In this document: positions 28,308-35,752 of the stretch, in pieces
How positions within the stretch are numbered: position 1 is the stretch's first letter
Layout of the letters: every line of letters starts with the position of its first letter
Assembly: GCA_041569895.1 (NCBI GenBank)
Contig: JBFFXF010000026.1
Span: forward strand, 1-40,748
Source of the DNA: JBFFXF01 sp041569895
Lineage (GTDB): Bacteria; Planctomycetota; UBA8108; JACQVS01
DNA length: 40,748 bases
Direction: 5' to 3'
Notes under the pieces: model-generated
Databases searched by the model: none
Seen by the model: only the letters and a program-made list of their open reading frames with translations
What the model was told of the DNA's origin: nothing
Program-made: the position numbers and the translations under genes

Positions 28308-29206
28308 TTCTCCGTGTCGACTTCGCAGACCACGCGAAACCCGATCAATCGATAACGGTTCTGATGCATGGCGCGTTGGCGACAGGCGGAACGGCAGGCG
28401 CGCGCATCATCGAGCCAGCAACCGCCGCGAACCACCAGATAGAAGTTGTCGTAATCGTCGGGGACGACCCCGGACGCCGGTCCCGGGGGATCCTTCTCCG
28501 GGCTCCTCGAGTAGTAGTCCGGGTCGTACCAGTCGGCACACCACTCCGCGACGTTCCCGTGCATGTCGTACAGCCCGAAAGCATTCGGCTTGTACGACCC
28601 GACCTTCGCCGTCCTTCGCAAATAAGGCCCCTTCTCTGCTTCACCGTGGGGATAGTTCCCGTTGAAGTTCGCCTCGCGCGAGCTCAGGGAATTCCCGAAG
28701 TGAAATGCCGTGACGGTGCCGGCGCGGCAGGCGTACTCCCACTCTGCCTCCGTCGGCAGGCGGTACGTGCGACCTCGCTCCCTCTCCTCGGGACGCGCGG
28801 AGAGCTTCTCGCAGAACGCCGCAGCCATCTTCCACTCGACGTTCTCCACCGGATGGTCCGGTCCCCCACCGCGCTCGCCGTTGAAGTGGGCGGGTGATTC
28901 GTCGTCCATGACCCTGGCGTACTCCGCCTGCGTGACCTCGAAGACGCCAATGTAGAAGGACTCGGTGATGGTCACCTCGTGGGGGACTTCCTCGGCGTTG
29001 CGCTCGGCCTCGTCGAGTGGCGATCCCATCCGAAACTTGCCGGGCGGGATGCGCGCCAGCTTCATGCCGATCGAGTTCGTGATCGTCCCAACCTCGGCCT
29101 CCGCGGAGACGGCGACGGACCTCCACCACGTCGTCGCCGTGATTGCAGTGGCAACGGCGAGCAGCAAGAGGATCGATACCAGGTGAGAAGTCGTGCGAGA
29201 GATCAT
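28304..29206 (-). CDS. Exported SUMF1/FGE-fold protein lacking the first catalytic Cys
   Basis: A 300-residue protein of the formylglycine-generating enzyme (SUMF1) fold, exported by an N-terminal helix (SHLVSILLLLAVATAITATTWW). Conserved blocks are NSIGMKLARIPPGKFRMGSPLDE, GVFEVTQAEYARVM, HPVENVEWKMAAAFCEKLS, YRLPTEAEWEYACRAGT, PNAFGLYDMHGNVAEWCADWY and LVVRGGCWLDDARACRSACRQR. FGE uses two Cys spaced by five near the C-terminus (RGGSWLC....C); here the first is Asp and only the second remains, so classical sulfatase activation is doubtful. ATG 29206 overlaps the decarboxylase stop (ATGA). SUMF1-fold proteins also include sugar-binding and C-S or C-Se bond-forming relatives, so another oxidative or binding role is possible. 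No sulfatase gene lies in the window. Confidence 0.88.
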   Translation of the reverse strand: MISRTTSHLVSILLLLAVATAITATTWWRSVAVSAEAEVGTITNSIGMKLARIPPGKFRMGSPLDEAERNAEEVPHEVTITESFYIGVFEVTQAEYARVMDDESPAHFNGERGGGPDHPVENVEWKMAAAFCEKLSARPEERERGRTYRLPTEAEWEYACRAGTVTAFHFGNSLSSREANFNGNYPHGEAEKGPYLRRTAKVGSYKPNAFGLYDMHGNVAEWCADWYDPDYYSRSPEKDPPGPASGVVPDDYDNFYLVVRGGCWLDDARACRSACRQRAMHQNRYRLIGFRVVCEVDTEK

Positions 29207-30492
29207 GTGGATGACCGCCGTAGGCTGATGACTCCGGACGCGCCCTGCACCGGGGGATTGCCCCCCTTCTCGACGACGACATGGCGCTGGTCTTTCAGGA
29301 TGGAGGCTGCCGAGCCTCGTTCGCGCATCACCTGAACGGTATTTCCGTCGAAGGCGACCTCGGCCGGCAGAGGACTGCCGTGAAACATCGCGGGTGACGA
29401 CCAGAGGCCGTACGCCCCGGCGTTGGCGAACGCGAGCACGTCTCCCCGCGACAGGCGGGGCAGCCGGACGGCCTCGGCCAGAACATCGTCCGGCAGGCTG
29501 AGACATCCCAGCACGTCAGTGGCGGCCAGTGGCGACGACGTCACGCCGAGCGCCGTCGGCGGATGGGCCGTCGACCGCCAGCAGAGTCCGCACAGGTCCG
29601 CCCGCTGGTGGGTCCCGCCGTCGACGACGACAGCGGGGCGTCCCCGGTGCGTTTGACGACCGAGGACCGTTGACAGATACCATCCCGCCTGCGCGACGAG
29701 GTAGCGACCCAGCTCGATCACGAGGCGTGCCGGCGCGACGCGGTCGACCATGGTCGCGAGCTCGTCGCCGACTCTCATCAGGTCGAGCTCCTCCTCCCCC
29801 GGTGCGTAGGGGATTCCGAAACCTCCCCCGAGGTTGAGCAGATCGGGCGAGATGCCGAGGGAGTCCGCCGATCGCATCGAGAGCTCGAGGGCTCCACGCA
29901 GGTGAGCCACGACCCCCTCCGCGTCCAATACCTGCGACCCGGCGAAGACATGAAAGCCGACCACGGCGACATTGTTCGAACGGCAGAGCTCACGGCAACG
30001 GGGCAGATCGTCCTGCGTGAGTCCGAAACGCGAGTCGCTCCCGGCCGCGACGACCGCCGACGAGCCGAAGTCGGGTCGCAGCCGGAGCACCTTCGGATTG
30101 ACCGGCAGCTCCCGCGCGAGCATCTCGAGCTCGCTCGGCGAGTCCACCGAAACCACCACCTCCGGCAACTCGCGTAGCTGCGCGAGCGTCTCTGCCTGTT
30201 TGTACGGTCCAGCGACGAAGATCCGGGCGGGGGGAAACCCGGCGGCGAGTGCCGTCGCGAGCTCACCGGCCGAGGCCACGTCGGCGCCGATTCCACTGTC
30301 GGCGAAGACGTCGCAGACACCGAGCGACGCGTTCGCCTTGAGCGAATAGAGCAGCTCGACGTCGCCCGGCAGGCAGGCGCGGAGCTTGTCGACCTGCCCG
30401 CGCAATCGCCGCAGGTCGAAAGCATAGGTCGGCGTCCCGTGGCGCCGGGCGATCTCGAGCAGCGTCCGAGCTGTCAGCTGATCGGGCGCCAT
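29203..30492 (-). CDS. Fold-type III PLP-dependent decarboxylase (LysA/ODC family)
   Basis: A 429-residue cytoplasmic enzyme of the diaminopimelate/ornithine decarboxylase family. The PLP lysine is K52 in LLYSLKANASLGVC. Barrel motifs follow (GIGADVASAGELATAL, GFHVFAGSQVLDAEGV, LLNLGGGFGIPYAPGEEELDL, LVIELGRYLVAQAGWYLSTVLGRQ), then the C-terminal DVLGCLSLPDDVLAEAV, with the Cys of the second active-site loop, and FANAGAYG near the end. ATG 30492 starts 25 bases after the previous stop and gives the normal distance to YAFD; ATG 30555, overlapping that gene, would add a Lys-rich 21-residue leader. The substrate is probably a basic or D-amino acid, or an acyl amino acid in a modified compound. 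A decarboxylase inside a metal operon points to synthesis of a small amine or metallophore. Confidence 0.88.
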   Translation of the reverse strand: MAPDQLTARTLLEIARRHGTPTYAFDLRRLRGQVDKLRACLPGDVELLYSLKANASLGVCDVFADSGIGADVASAGELATALAAGFPPARIFVAGPYKQAETLAQLRELPEVVVSVDSPSELEMLARELPVNPKVLRLRPDFGSSAVVAAGSDSRFGLTQDDLPRCRELCRSNNVAVVGFHVFAGSQVLDAEGVVAHLRGALELSMRSADSLGISPDLLNLGGGFGIPYAPGEEELDLMRVGDELATMVDRVAPARLVIELGRYLVAQAGWYLSTVLGRQTHRGRPAVVVDGGTHQRADLCGLCWRSTAHPPTALGVTSSPLAATDVLGCLSLPDDVLAEAVRLPRLSRGDVLAFANAGAYGLWSSPAMFHGSPLPAEVAFDGNTVQVMRERGSAASILKDQRHVVVEKGGNPPVQGASGVISLRRSST

Positions 30493-30517
30493 GCTGCTGA
30501 CGGACGCGATCGTCCGG

Positions 30518-31156
30518 CTACCGTTCGAGGGCTTCTTCTTTTTCTTTCGCAGCATGCTTCGTGGCCGTCTCGAAGCTCGTTACCAGGATTCGCCGCGGTT
30601 TTGGCGGTAGTCGGCGCAAGACGTCGGGCCACCGCCCCGCCCAGCCGTCGAGGCGGCCGGTCACCTGGACGACCTTCCGACCGTCTCTGGCCGCCGCCTG
30701 CAACTTCTCGAAAACCTCCTCACGACCGTCCTCCGGATCGCTTCCCAGAATGAACCGGGCCTTCGAGCCGGCGACTTTCATGATCGCCCGGCCGCCGTCG
30801 AGGACAACCTCTCCGACGATAGTGACCCCGAGGCTGACGAGCCCGCTGCGAGTCCCGCCGGAGAGCCTGGTCGCCCAGATGCTCTCGTGCAGCTTGTCCA
30901 GATCGATCAGCCTGCCCTTCCTGGCACGAAAAGTGATCGTCCCCTGATCGTACTTTTCCTGCTGGGAGAGTTTCTTCAATACAACCGAGTCCTTGTGCAC
31001 GTCATACAGACGCGCGGTGGCGTCCCGCGCCACCCCCGCTCATCAGTGCATCTCCGCACCGGTCACGGTCATCACGCCGCTGACCACCTGGGCCCCGGCG
31101 GGCGATGCAACCGACAGCAGGAGGGCGGACGTTACCAGGGAAAATCGATGTCGCAT
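30518..31156 (-). CDS. Secreted HMA-like protein, candidate selenoprotein with adjacent U-U
   Basis: Read through the tandem TGA codons at 31043-31045 and 31040-31042 this is a 212-residue exported protein. ATG 31156 has GGAG upstream and a signal peptide (MRHRFSLVTSALLLSVASPAGA). The HMA-like fold begins VVSGVMTVTGAEMH-U38-U39-AGVARDATARL, then DSVVLKKLSQQEKY, QGTITFRARKGRLIDLDKLHESIW; an OB-like segment follows (LVSLGVTIVGEVVLDGGRAIMKVAG) and then VVQVTGRLDGWAG. The U-U falls where Cys ligands sit in HMA domains. Without readthrough a 37-residue signal peptide would be left alone, and the 171-codon frame after it would have only a GTG at 31033 and no signal. It may be the first periplasmic metal acceptor of the system. 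Confidence 0.78.
31016..31034 (-). promoter_or_regulatory. Candidate SECIS hairpin of the U-U HMA gene
   Basis: On the minus strand GGTGGCG-CGGGA-CGCCACC forms a perfect 7-base-pair stem, extendable by an outer GCG/CGC pair across a small internal loop. The loop has G at position two. It begins 12 bases after the second TGA and 15 after the first, slightly closer than typical, so the call is weaker than for the other two. Confidence 0.5.
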
Positions 31157-31192
31157 GCCGTGTCTCCTGGCGAAGAGTGAATGTTTCAATCG

Positions 31193-31888
31193 TCACTGAC
31201 GTTCCGAAACACGTCCACGATGGAAGCTCTCCAGCTCGCGGTTCGCGTTGACGAGCTTCGATAGCTTCCCGACGATGCTCTCGAGTCGTGAGCCGGCGAA
31301 GGCGAAGTACAGATCGTCGTCCGCGAGCTCCGTGTAGACCCGGTTGCCGATACAGCCGAGGTTCGTGGCGGCCTGGCCCGACCGCAGGACGGCGGGAATC
31401 GCAGCGCAAGTCGGCCGCCCCGCCAGCGAGGACTCGCTCGAGAGGCCCACCGCGTGAGCGGCCTCGCCGAGCAGCATCATCTGCCTGGCGTTTCCGCAAA
31501 CGAGAACGACGTCCGCCTCGCATCGGGAATCGGCGAGCGGCGCGTAGACGGCGACGCCGAACGGCTGCTCGCGTCGCGGAATGCCCGGCACCTCGTCCAT
31601 GCTCAGGTACTCGAGCTCGACCATCGTTCCGATGAGGCCCTCCAGCTCCTTCGCGACATCGGCCGGAAGCTCGATGCCGTGGGTGTGAGAACCGATCGGG
31701 CAACCGTAGTGATCTGGGGCTTCGGTGTAGAAAGTTTGCCCCTCACTGGCGAGTTTCCAGTAGGTGCAGCCCGACGCCGCGGCTCTGTCGATTCTCGATA
31801 CGCCTGCGGGAGCCGCGTCCCGAAACTGAACGGCGACGGGTTGTTTCGACAGGCCGAGCAACTCGACCATCCGGGAGGCAAGACTCAT
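31193..31888 (-). CDS. DUF169 family protein
   Basis: A 231-residue cytoplasmic protein of DUF169; the biochemical role is unknown. ATG 31888 has an AGGGAG site and is preferred over a long Arg-rich upstream extension. Conserved blocks are LGLSKQPVAVQFRDAAP, ASGCTYWKLASEGQTFYT, HYGCPIGSHTHGIELP, VVLVCGNARQMMLL, GRPTCAAIPAVLRSG and NLGCIGNRVYTELADDDLYFAF. Six Cys and several His at conserved positions could bind a metal or cofactor. Its start is five bases after the stop of the extended radical SAM gene, and the U-U HMA gene follows after 36 bases. Position between a radical SAM enzyme and metal-binding proteins suggests a substrate or metal carrier, but that is inference. Confidence 0.88.
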   Translation of the reverse strand: MSLASRMVELLGLSKQPVAVQFRDAAPAGVSRIDRAAASGCTYWKLASEGQTFYTEAPDHYGCPIGSHTHGIELPADVAKELEGLIGTMVELEYLSMDEVPGIPRREQPFGVAVYAPLADSRCEADVVLVCGNARQMMLLGEAAHAVGLSSESSLAGRPTCAAIPAVLRSGQAATNLGCIGNRVYTELADDDLYFAFAGSRLESIVGKLSKLVNANRELESFHRGRVSERQ

Positions 31889-31893
31889 GTCGT

Positions 31894-33387
31894 TCAGCTC
31901 CCTTTTCTGGCGGGTTCCGGGCAAGCAGCGCTCGCCGCTCCGCATTCGGCCCTGCTGATCGGGTCCAACTGACCCTCGGTCGGCTCCGCTCAGCAGAACC
32001 ACGACTCCGTCAACCGCGGACACCGGTGCCCGTCTGCGGGCGGAGGCGCGACCGCGTCGATGGGAGCACGGCCGTGAGCCAGCGCCATGACGCGGTGGAA
32101 CGTGACCCACGAATCCTCGCCGTTCCGCGCATCGTCCTCGACGAGCCTCGAGACTTCTCCGTGCAGCTCGTCCATGCGTGGATCGGGGTGAGTCCAGCGG
32201 TACGTCAACGCGGCCTCGTCGAGCGGGCCCCGATGCGGCAGGGTTTCCGGGTGATCAGCCAGCCAGGAGCCCGGCGGAATCAGCAGCCGGATCGCGTACT
32301 GCACCGGGTCGATGTGATCGATGAGGCCGTTGGCCTCGACGAAATCGAGCACCTCGCGGTAGTCATCGAGGGTCGTCCACGGCGTGAACGCGACCCACGT
32401 CGGACGCAGCGCGATGCCAGCGTCGCGAACGAGGCCGAGCGCAGCGGTGACATCGTCTCTCGTGTGTCGCTTGTCGAGGATCTCGAGCACCTTGCCGCTC
32501 AACGACTCGACCGCCGTGATGATGAAGAGACAGCCGGACTCGCCGAAGTCGCGCAGGTGCTGACCGCGCTCCAGCAGGTGCTCCACCTTGGCGGTGAAGT
32601 CGAAAGTCAGCGACGGGAACTCTTCATGCATTGCGCGAACGACGCGCAGCGCATGCGTCGGCCCGTTCAGGAAGTCGGGATCGCCGAACGTGATGTGCGT
32701 GGCGCCCGCGTGCACCTGACGCCGGATGTCTTCGAGAACGATCTCTCGAGGCACGACGAAGAAGCGGCCGCCGTAGACCGGCGGGATCGGGCAGTGCGTG
32801 CAGAGGTGCCGGCAACCGCGGCTCGCCTCGACGTACCCCGCGGTGCGGCGTTCGCCCCGGTGCTCCAGGCGCGCATAGCGATCCAGGGCCGGAAGGCCAC
32901 GGCGAGACGGAACGGCAAACGAAAGTCGCTCGAGGTACGGCTGCGCCGGTCGTTCACGCCGGATCACCGCCGCGAGCTCGTCGGTCGAGTTGCCGGGCGA
33001 TCCGGCCTCGAGCGACTCGACCAGCGCCCGCAGCGGCGCTTCGTACTCTCCGCCGATACACGAGTCCGCGCCCTGCTCGAGAAGGAAGTCGGAGTTCAGC
33101 GCGGCGTAATGCCCGTAGCAACAGATATGGCAATCGGGGTTGACCGCGCGAATGCGCTCGATGACGCGCACGCCCAGGCGCAAGGCCGTATGCATCGGCA
33201 CCGAGATTCCGACAAACCGAGCGCGTTCGGCCTGCTCGGGCCGGAACGGTTCGACGGCGAGATCGAGCGCGTCCGGCTCGTAGCCGGCCGCCTCGAGAAA
33301 GCCGAGGGGCAGAGCGATTCCCAGAGGCTGATGGCCCAGCTCATAGCAGGAAACCAGCAGAATGGAGCCCGGGCTTCGTAAATCCAT
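31894..33387 (-). CDS. B12-binding radical SAM enzyme with Sec-containing C-U-A-E-P tail
   Basis: Read through TGA 31990-31992 this is a 497-residue enzyme. ATG 33387 (AGGA upstream) is preferred to an upstream in-frame codon because SILLVSCYELGHQPLGIALP begins the family. Residues about 8-125 form a cobalamin-binding-type Rossmann domain (FVGISVPMHTALRLG, DSCIGGEYEAPLRALV). The radical SAM cluster motif is CRHLCTHC with C192, C196 and C199; the barrel continues to about 430 (THITFGDPDFLNG, FIITAVESLSGKVLEILDKRHT). The tail is ESWFC-U466-AEPTEGQL and then DPISRAECG, ending 31 codons after the TGA, five bases before the DUF169 start. I recall an NCBI family of CUAEP/CCAEP-tail radical SAM proteins with this tail. 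Product unknown. Confidence 0.85.
31961..31975 (-). promoter_or_regulatory. Candidate SECIS hairpin of the C-U-A-E-P gene
   Basis: On the minus strand GGGTC-AGTTG-GACCC is a perfect 5-base-pair stem with a 5-base loop whose second base is G. The loop starts 19 bases after the TGA at 31990-31992, within the bacterial SECIS range. The short stem alone is not conclusive. Confidence 0.55.
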
Positions 33388-33510
33388 GGCGCCGTGTCCT
33401 GACGATATTGCGCCGGCCCTGAGACGAACCTTCCAACTCGACGTGCCCCACTGCATTCCATCCTGGTGCCCCGGCGATCAAAACTCAAGCGCTGAATCTC
33501 TTCTCTGCGT

Positions 33511-33525
33511 GAACCTGGGTCGGGG
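33511..33525 (+). repeat. Single copy of the AACCTGGGTCGGGG repeat
   Basis: GAACCTGGGTCGGGG matches the 25.5-25.8 kb family and has the same strand. It lies in the 358-base gap (33388-33745) between the operon's first gene and the 3' end of the M28 gene, in a G-rich stretch. The operon promoter should be in this gap, but I see no convincing -35/-10 pair. Confidence 0.65.
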
Positions 33526-33646
33526 TTAAGGGGCGGGGTCGAGCGGGGTTGGGGCAAAAGGCCGCAGTGTCCTGCTCCGCCGCCTGCTGAAGGTTCCCTC
33601 CGATAGTTCGATCCACATGGCGGGCGTACCGCCGCAACCGTTGGCC

Positions 33647-33697
33647 GTCACGGTCACGGTCACGGTCACGGACCACGGTCACGGACCACGGACACGG
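33647..33697. repeat. Short CGGTCA/CACGGT direct repeats
   Basis: Four consecutive CACGGT-type hexamers run into GGACCACGGTCACGGACCACGG, a low-complexity stretch just upstream of the M28 stop. It is probably slippage-derived; nothing indicates function. Confidence 0.6.
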
Positions 33698-33745
33698 CCC
33701 CGGGACGAACCAGGAGCAGACCCTGTCCCCCCCCGACGGTCGCTC

Positions 33746-35500
33746 TTACCAGCCTCCCACCTGCAGGACGAAACCCGCCACCATCAGGACCACCCCCACC
33801 GCGCCGGCGGTCACCACGGCGCGTCGTCCGGACTGCGCGATTCGGACGGAGCACGGCAGCATGAGGCCCCCGGCAAGCGCGATGAGGAGAGTGGTCACGA
33901 ACACGGCGACGGCCGGCATCGGAAAGAGCGCGAGGAACATCAGGTACGCCGTCTGCCCGAGGAGGAACCAACCCGGGAAGGCGCAGGCGGCGGTGACGAC
34001 GGCGGTGCCCGGAGCCATCGGGTCGTCTCTCCACACCAGGAGCGCCACGCCCGCGCCGAGCGCGGCGGCGAGGAGCGGCCACGCCAGGAGGTAGCTCGCT
34101 CCGGGGAGCAGGACACTCGTCACGGCGAGAAGGAGAAGCCACACGACGAGCGCCCCGATGAAAAGCGTCACACCGTCGGTGCGCCGCAGCCGGATCCTCA
34201 CGCGCCACGAGAGGATCGCCAGGCCGAGCAGGGCCTTTCCGACGACGAGCAGGTCATTGCTGGCGATGTCGCCACGCGGCGGACTCCCGAGCGACCCCAG
34301 GACCCTCGTCACTGCCCAGGGCACGACCCAGGCGCCGACGACCAGCAGCCCCGACTCGAGCAGAACGACGGCGAAGGACCACGCCCCCGTGACGATTCCC
34401 CACGACCGGAGCCCCGTCCGCAGCGCGGCGAGGCAGACGAGAGCGACGACGACCGCGTCGAGCGCCAGGATCGGCAGGACCCACCGCCCGGAGTAGTGGA
34501 CGAAGACCCGGCCGTGGACGTTGAAGTACACCGCGTCGCGCGATTCGAGATCGCGCACGTCGACTTCGCCGAAGTGCCGCGCCAGCTCGAGGGCGTTGTC
34601 CCCGTGATGCTGCACGCTGCGGCCGCTCACCGCGTCGATCGAGTCCGCCGCCGTGTGGTACGCGGTGACGCCGTTGATGAACGCGAAGTTGAGCCCGGCG
34701 ACACCATGCGCCCGGAACACCGTCATGTCGGTGTCGTTGGGGAGCAGCTCGTACACCGAGTAGGCGAGCGAGGTGCCGACCGGGTAGGACACCGCGCGCG
34801 CGAACTCCCGGATCAGCGCGCCGTTCCCATCGCTGGTCTCGAACATGATCGACGGACCGCTGATCCCGCGCGCCTCGAAATTGAAGACGACGCCGACGTC
34901 GCGGAACCACGGGTGCTCGGTGAAGAGGTCGGCGCCGAGCAGGTGCAGCTCCTCGCCGTCCGTGAACAGGAGCATGACGTCGTTTCGCAGCCGCGGACCC
35001 GAGTTGAGCGCACGGGCGGTCTCCAGGAACGCCGCCACCGCCACGCCGTCGTCCGCGGCGCCCGGTCCCTCCGGCACCGAGTCGTGGTGGCAGGCGAGGA
35101 GCACGGCGCCAGTGCTCCCGGTCCCCCGCTTCCGCGCGACGACGTTGGTCAGCTCGATTCGCTTCCGCGTCCCCTCCTGCGTCGTCGTCTCCCAGCCGAT
35201 CTCCCGCAGCCGCTGCACAAGGTATTCGCGGACCCGCTCGTTGGCGGGCGACATCGCGGGACGCGGCTGGGCGGCGATCACGCGCAGGGGCTCCATCGCG
35301 CGCCCGGCCGAGAACCGCTCGGGCGGGGCGTCGGCAGGGAGAGGGTCCGGCCCTACGAGGGGAAGAAAAGCGACCACGGTGACGACGGCGGGGTACGCGA
35401 ACGCGACGAGCGCGGAGAGAACGGCCACACGCGGGCCGCGCGCGTCGCGCCTTCCGCCTCCGCTCGACGGCCCCGCCTGGCCGGTGCCGGAATCCTGCAT
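33746..35500 (-). CDS. Membrane-embedded M28 family zinc aminopeptidase
   Basis: A 584-residue integral membrane peptidase. One transmembrane helix lies at about 25-48, the M28 domain at about 70-330, and about eight helices at 340-584. The zinc ligands are recognisable: CHHDSVPEGPGAADDG (His and bridging Asp), GEELHLLGAD (catalytic Glu and ligand Glu), NFEARGISG and the late NGVTAYHTAAD (His). The architecture, periplasmic M28 domain followed by a polytopic tail, resembles ER-type Fxna/ERMP1-like peptidases and bacterial homologues. It probably trims peptides at the outer face of the inner membrane. ATG 35500 is used; no strong Shine-Dalgarno is seen. The 252-base divergent region upstream shows no clear promoter. 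Confidence 0.88.
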   Translation of the reverse strand: MQDSGTGQAGPSSGGGRRDARGPRVAVLSALVAFAYPAVVTVVAFLPLVGPDPLPADAPPERFSAGRAMEPLRVIAAQPRPAMSPANERVREYLVQRLREIGWETTTQEGTRKRIELTNVVARKRGTGSTGAVLLACHHDSVPEGPGAADDGVAVAAFLETARALNSGPRLRNDVMLLFTDGEELHLLGADLFTEHPWFRDVGVVFNFEARGISGPSIMFETSDGNGALIREFARAVSYPVGTSLAYSVYELLPNDTDMTVFRAHGVAGLNFAFINGVTAYHTAADSIDAVSGRSVQHHGDNALELARHFGEVDVRDLESRDAVYFNVHGRVFVHYSGRWVLPILALDAVVVALVCLAALRTGLRSWGIVTGAWSFAVVLLESGLLVVGAWVVPWAVTRVLGSLGSPPRGDIASNDLLVVGKALLGLAILSWRVRIRLRRTDGVTLFIGALVVWLLLLAVTSVLLPGASYLLAWPLLAAALGAGVALLVWRDDPMAPGTAVVTAACAFPGWFLLGQTAYLMFLALFPMPAVAVFVTTLLIALAGGLMLPCSVRIAQSGRRAVVTAGAVGVVLMVAGFVLQVGGW

Positions 35501-35752
35501 GCGCGTGATCGTACGCGAGGAAGACGCCTGGAGACAGATGCTCCATCATCAGCCGGATCAGCCGGCGTCGGCCGAGTCGGCCGCCTCCATGTCGCGGAGA
35601 GGGGCGAGGACACAGGCGCGCACGGCATCGGGCCGATCCCGGCGCTGCCGCGATCGTGCGACCATCACCTCGCTGGATTCCGGCGCCGAGAGCGGAGTAG
35701 AATCGAGGAGCGACGGGGAGCCGCAGTTACGGGAAATCGAAAGGAGCCAACC

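Noticed and set aside
31990..33387. Radical SAM gene ending at the TGA after SWFC
   Set aside because: The conserved AEP tail and the open frame up to the next gene make readthrough as Sec the better reading.
33617..35752. In-frame 712-codon extension upstream of the lipoprotein gene
   Set aside because: It is antisense to the clear M28 peptidase, has low-complexity Arg/Asp/Glu composition, and the lipoprotein has its own ribosome-binding site and signal peptide at 35753.
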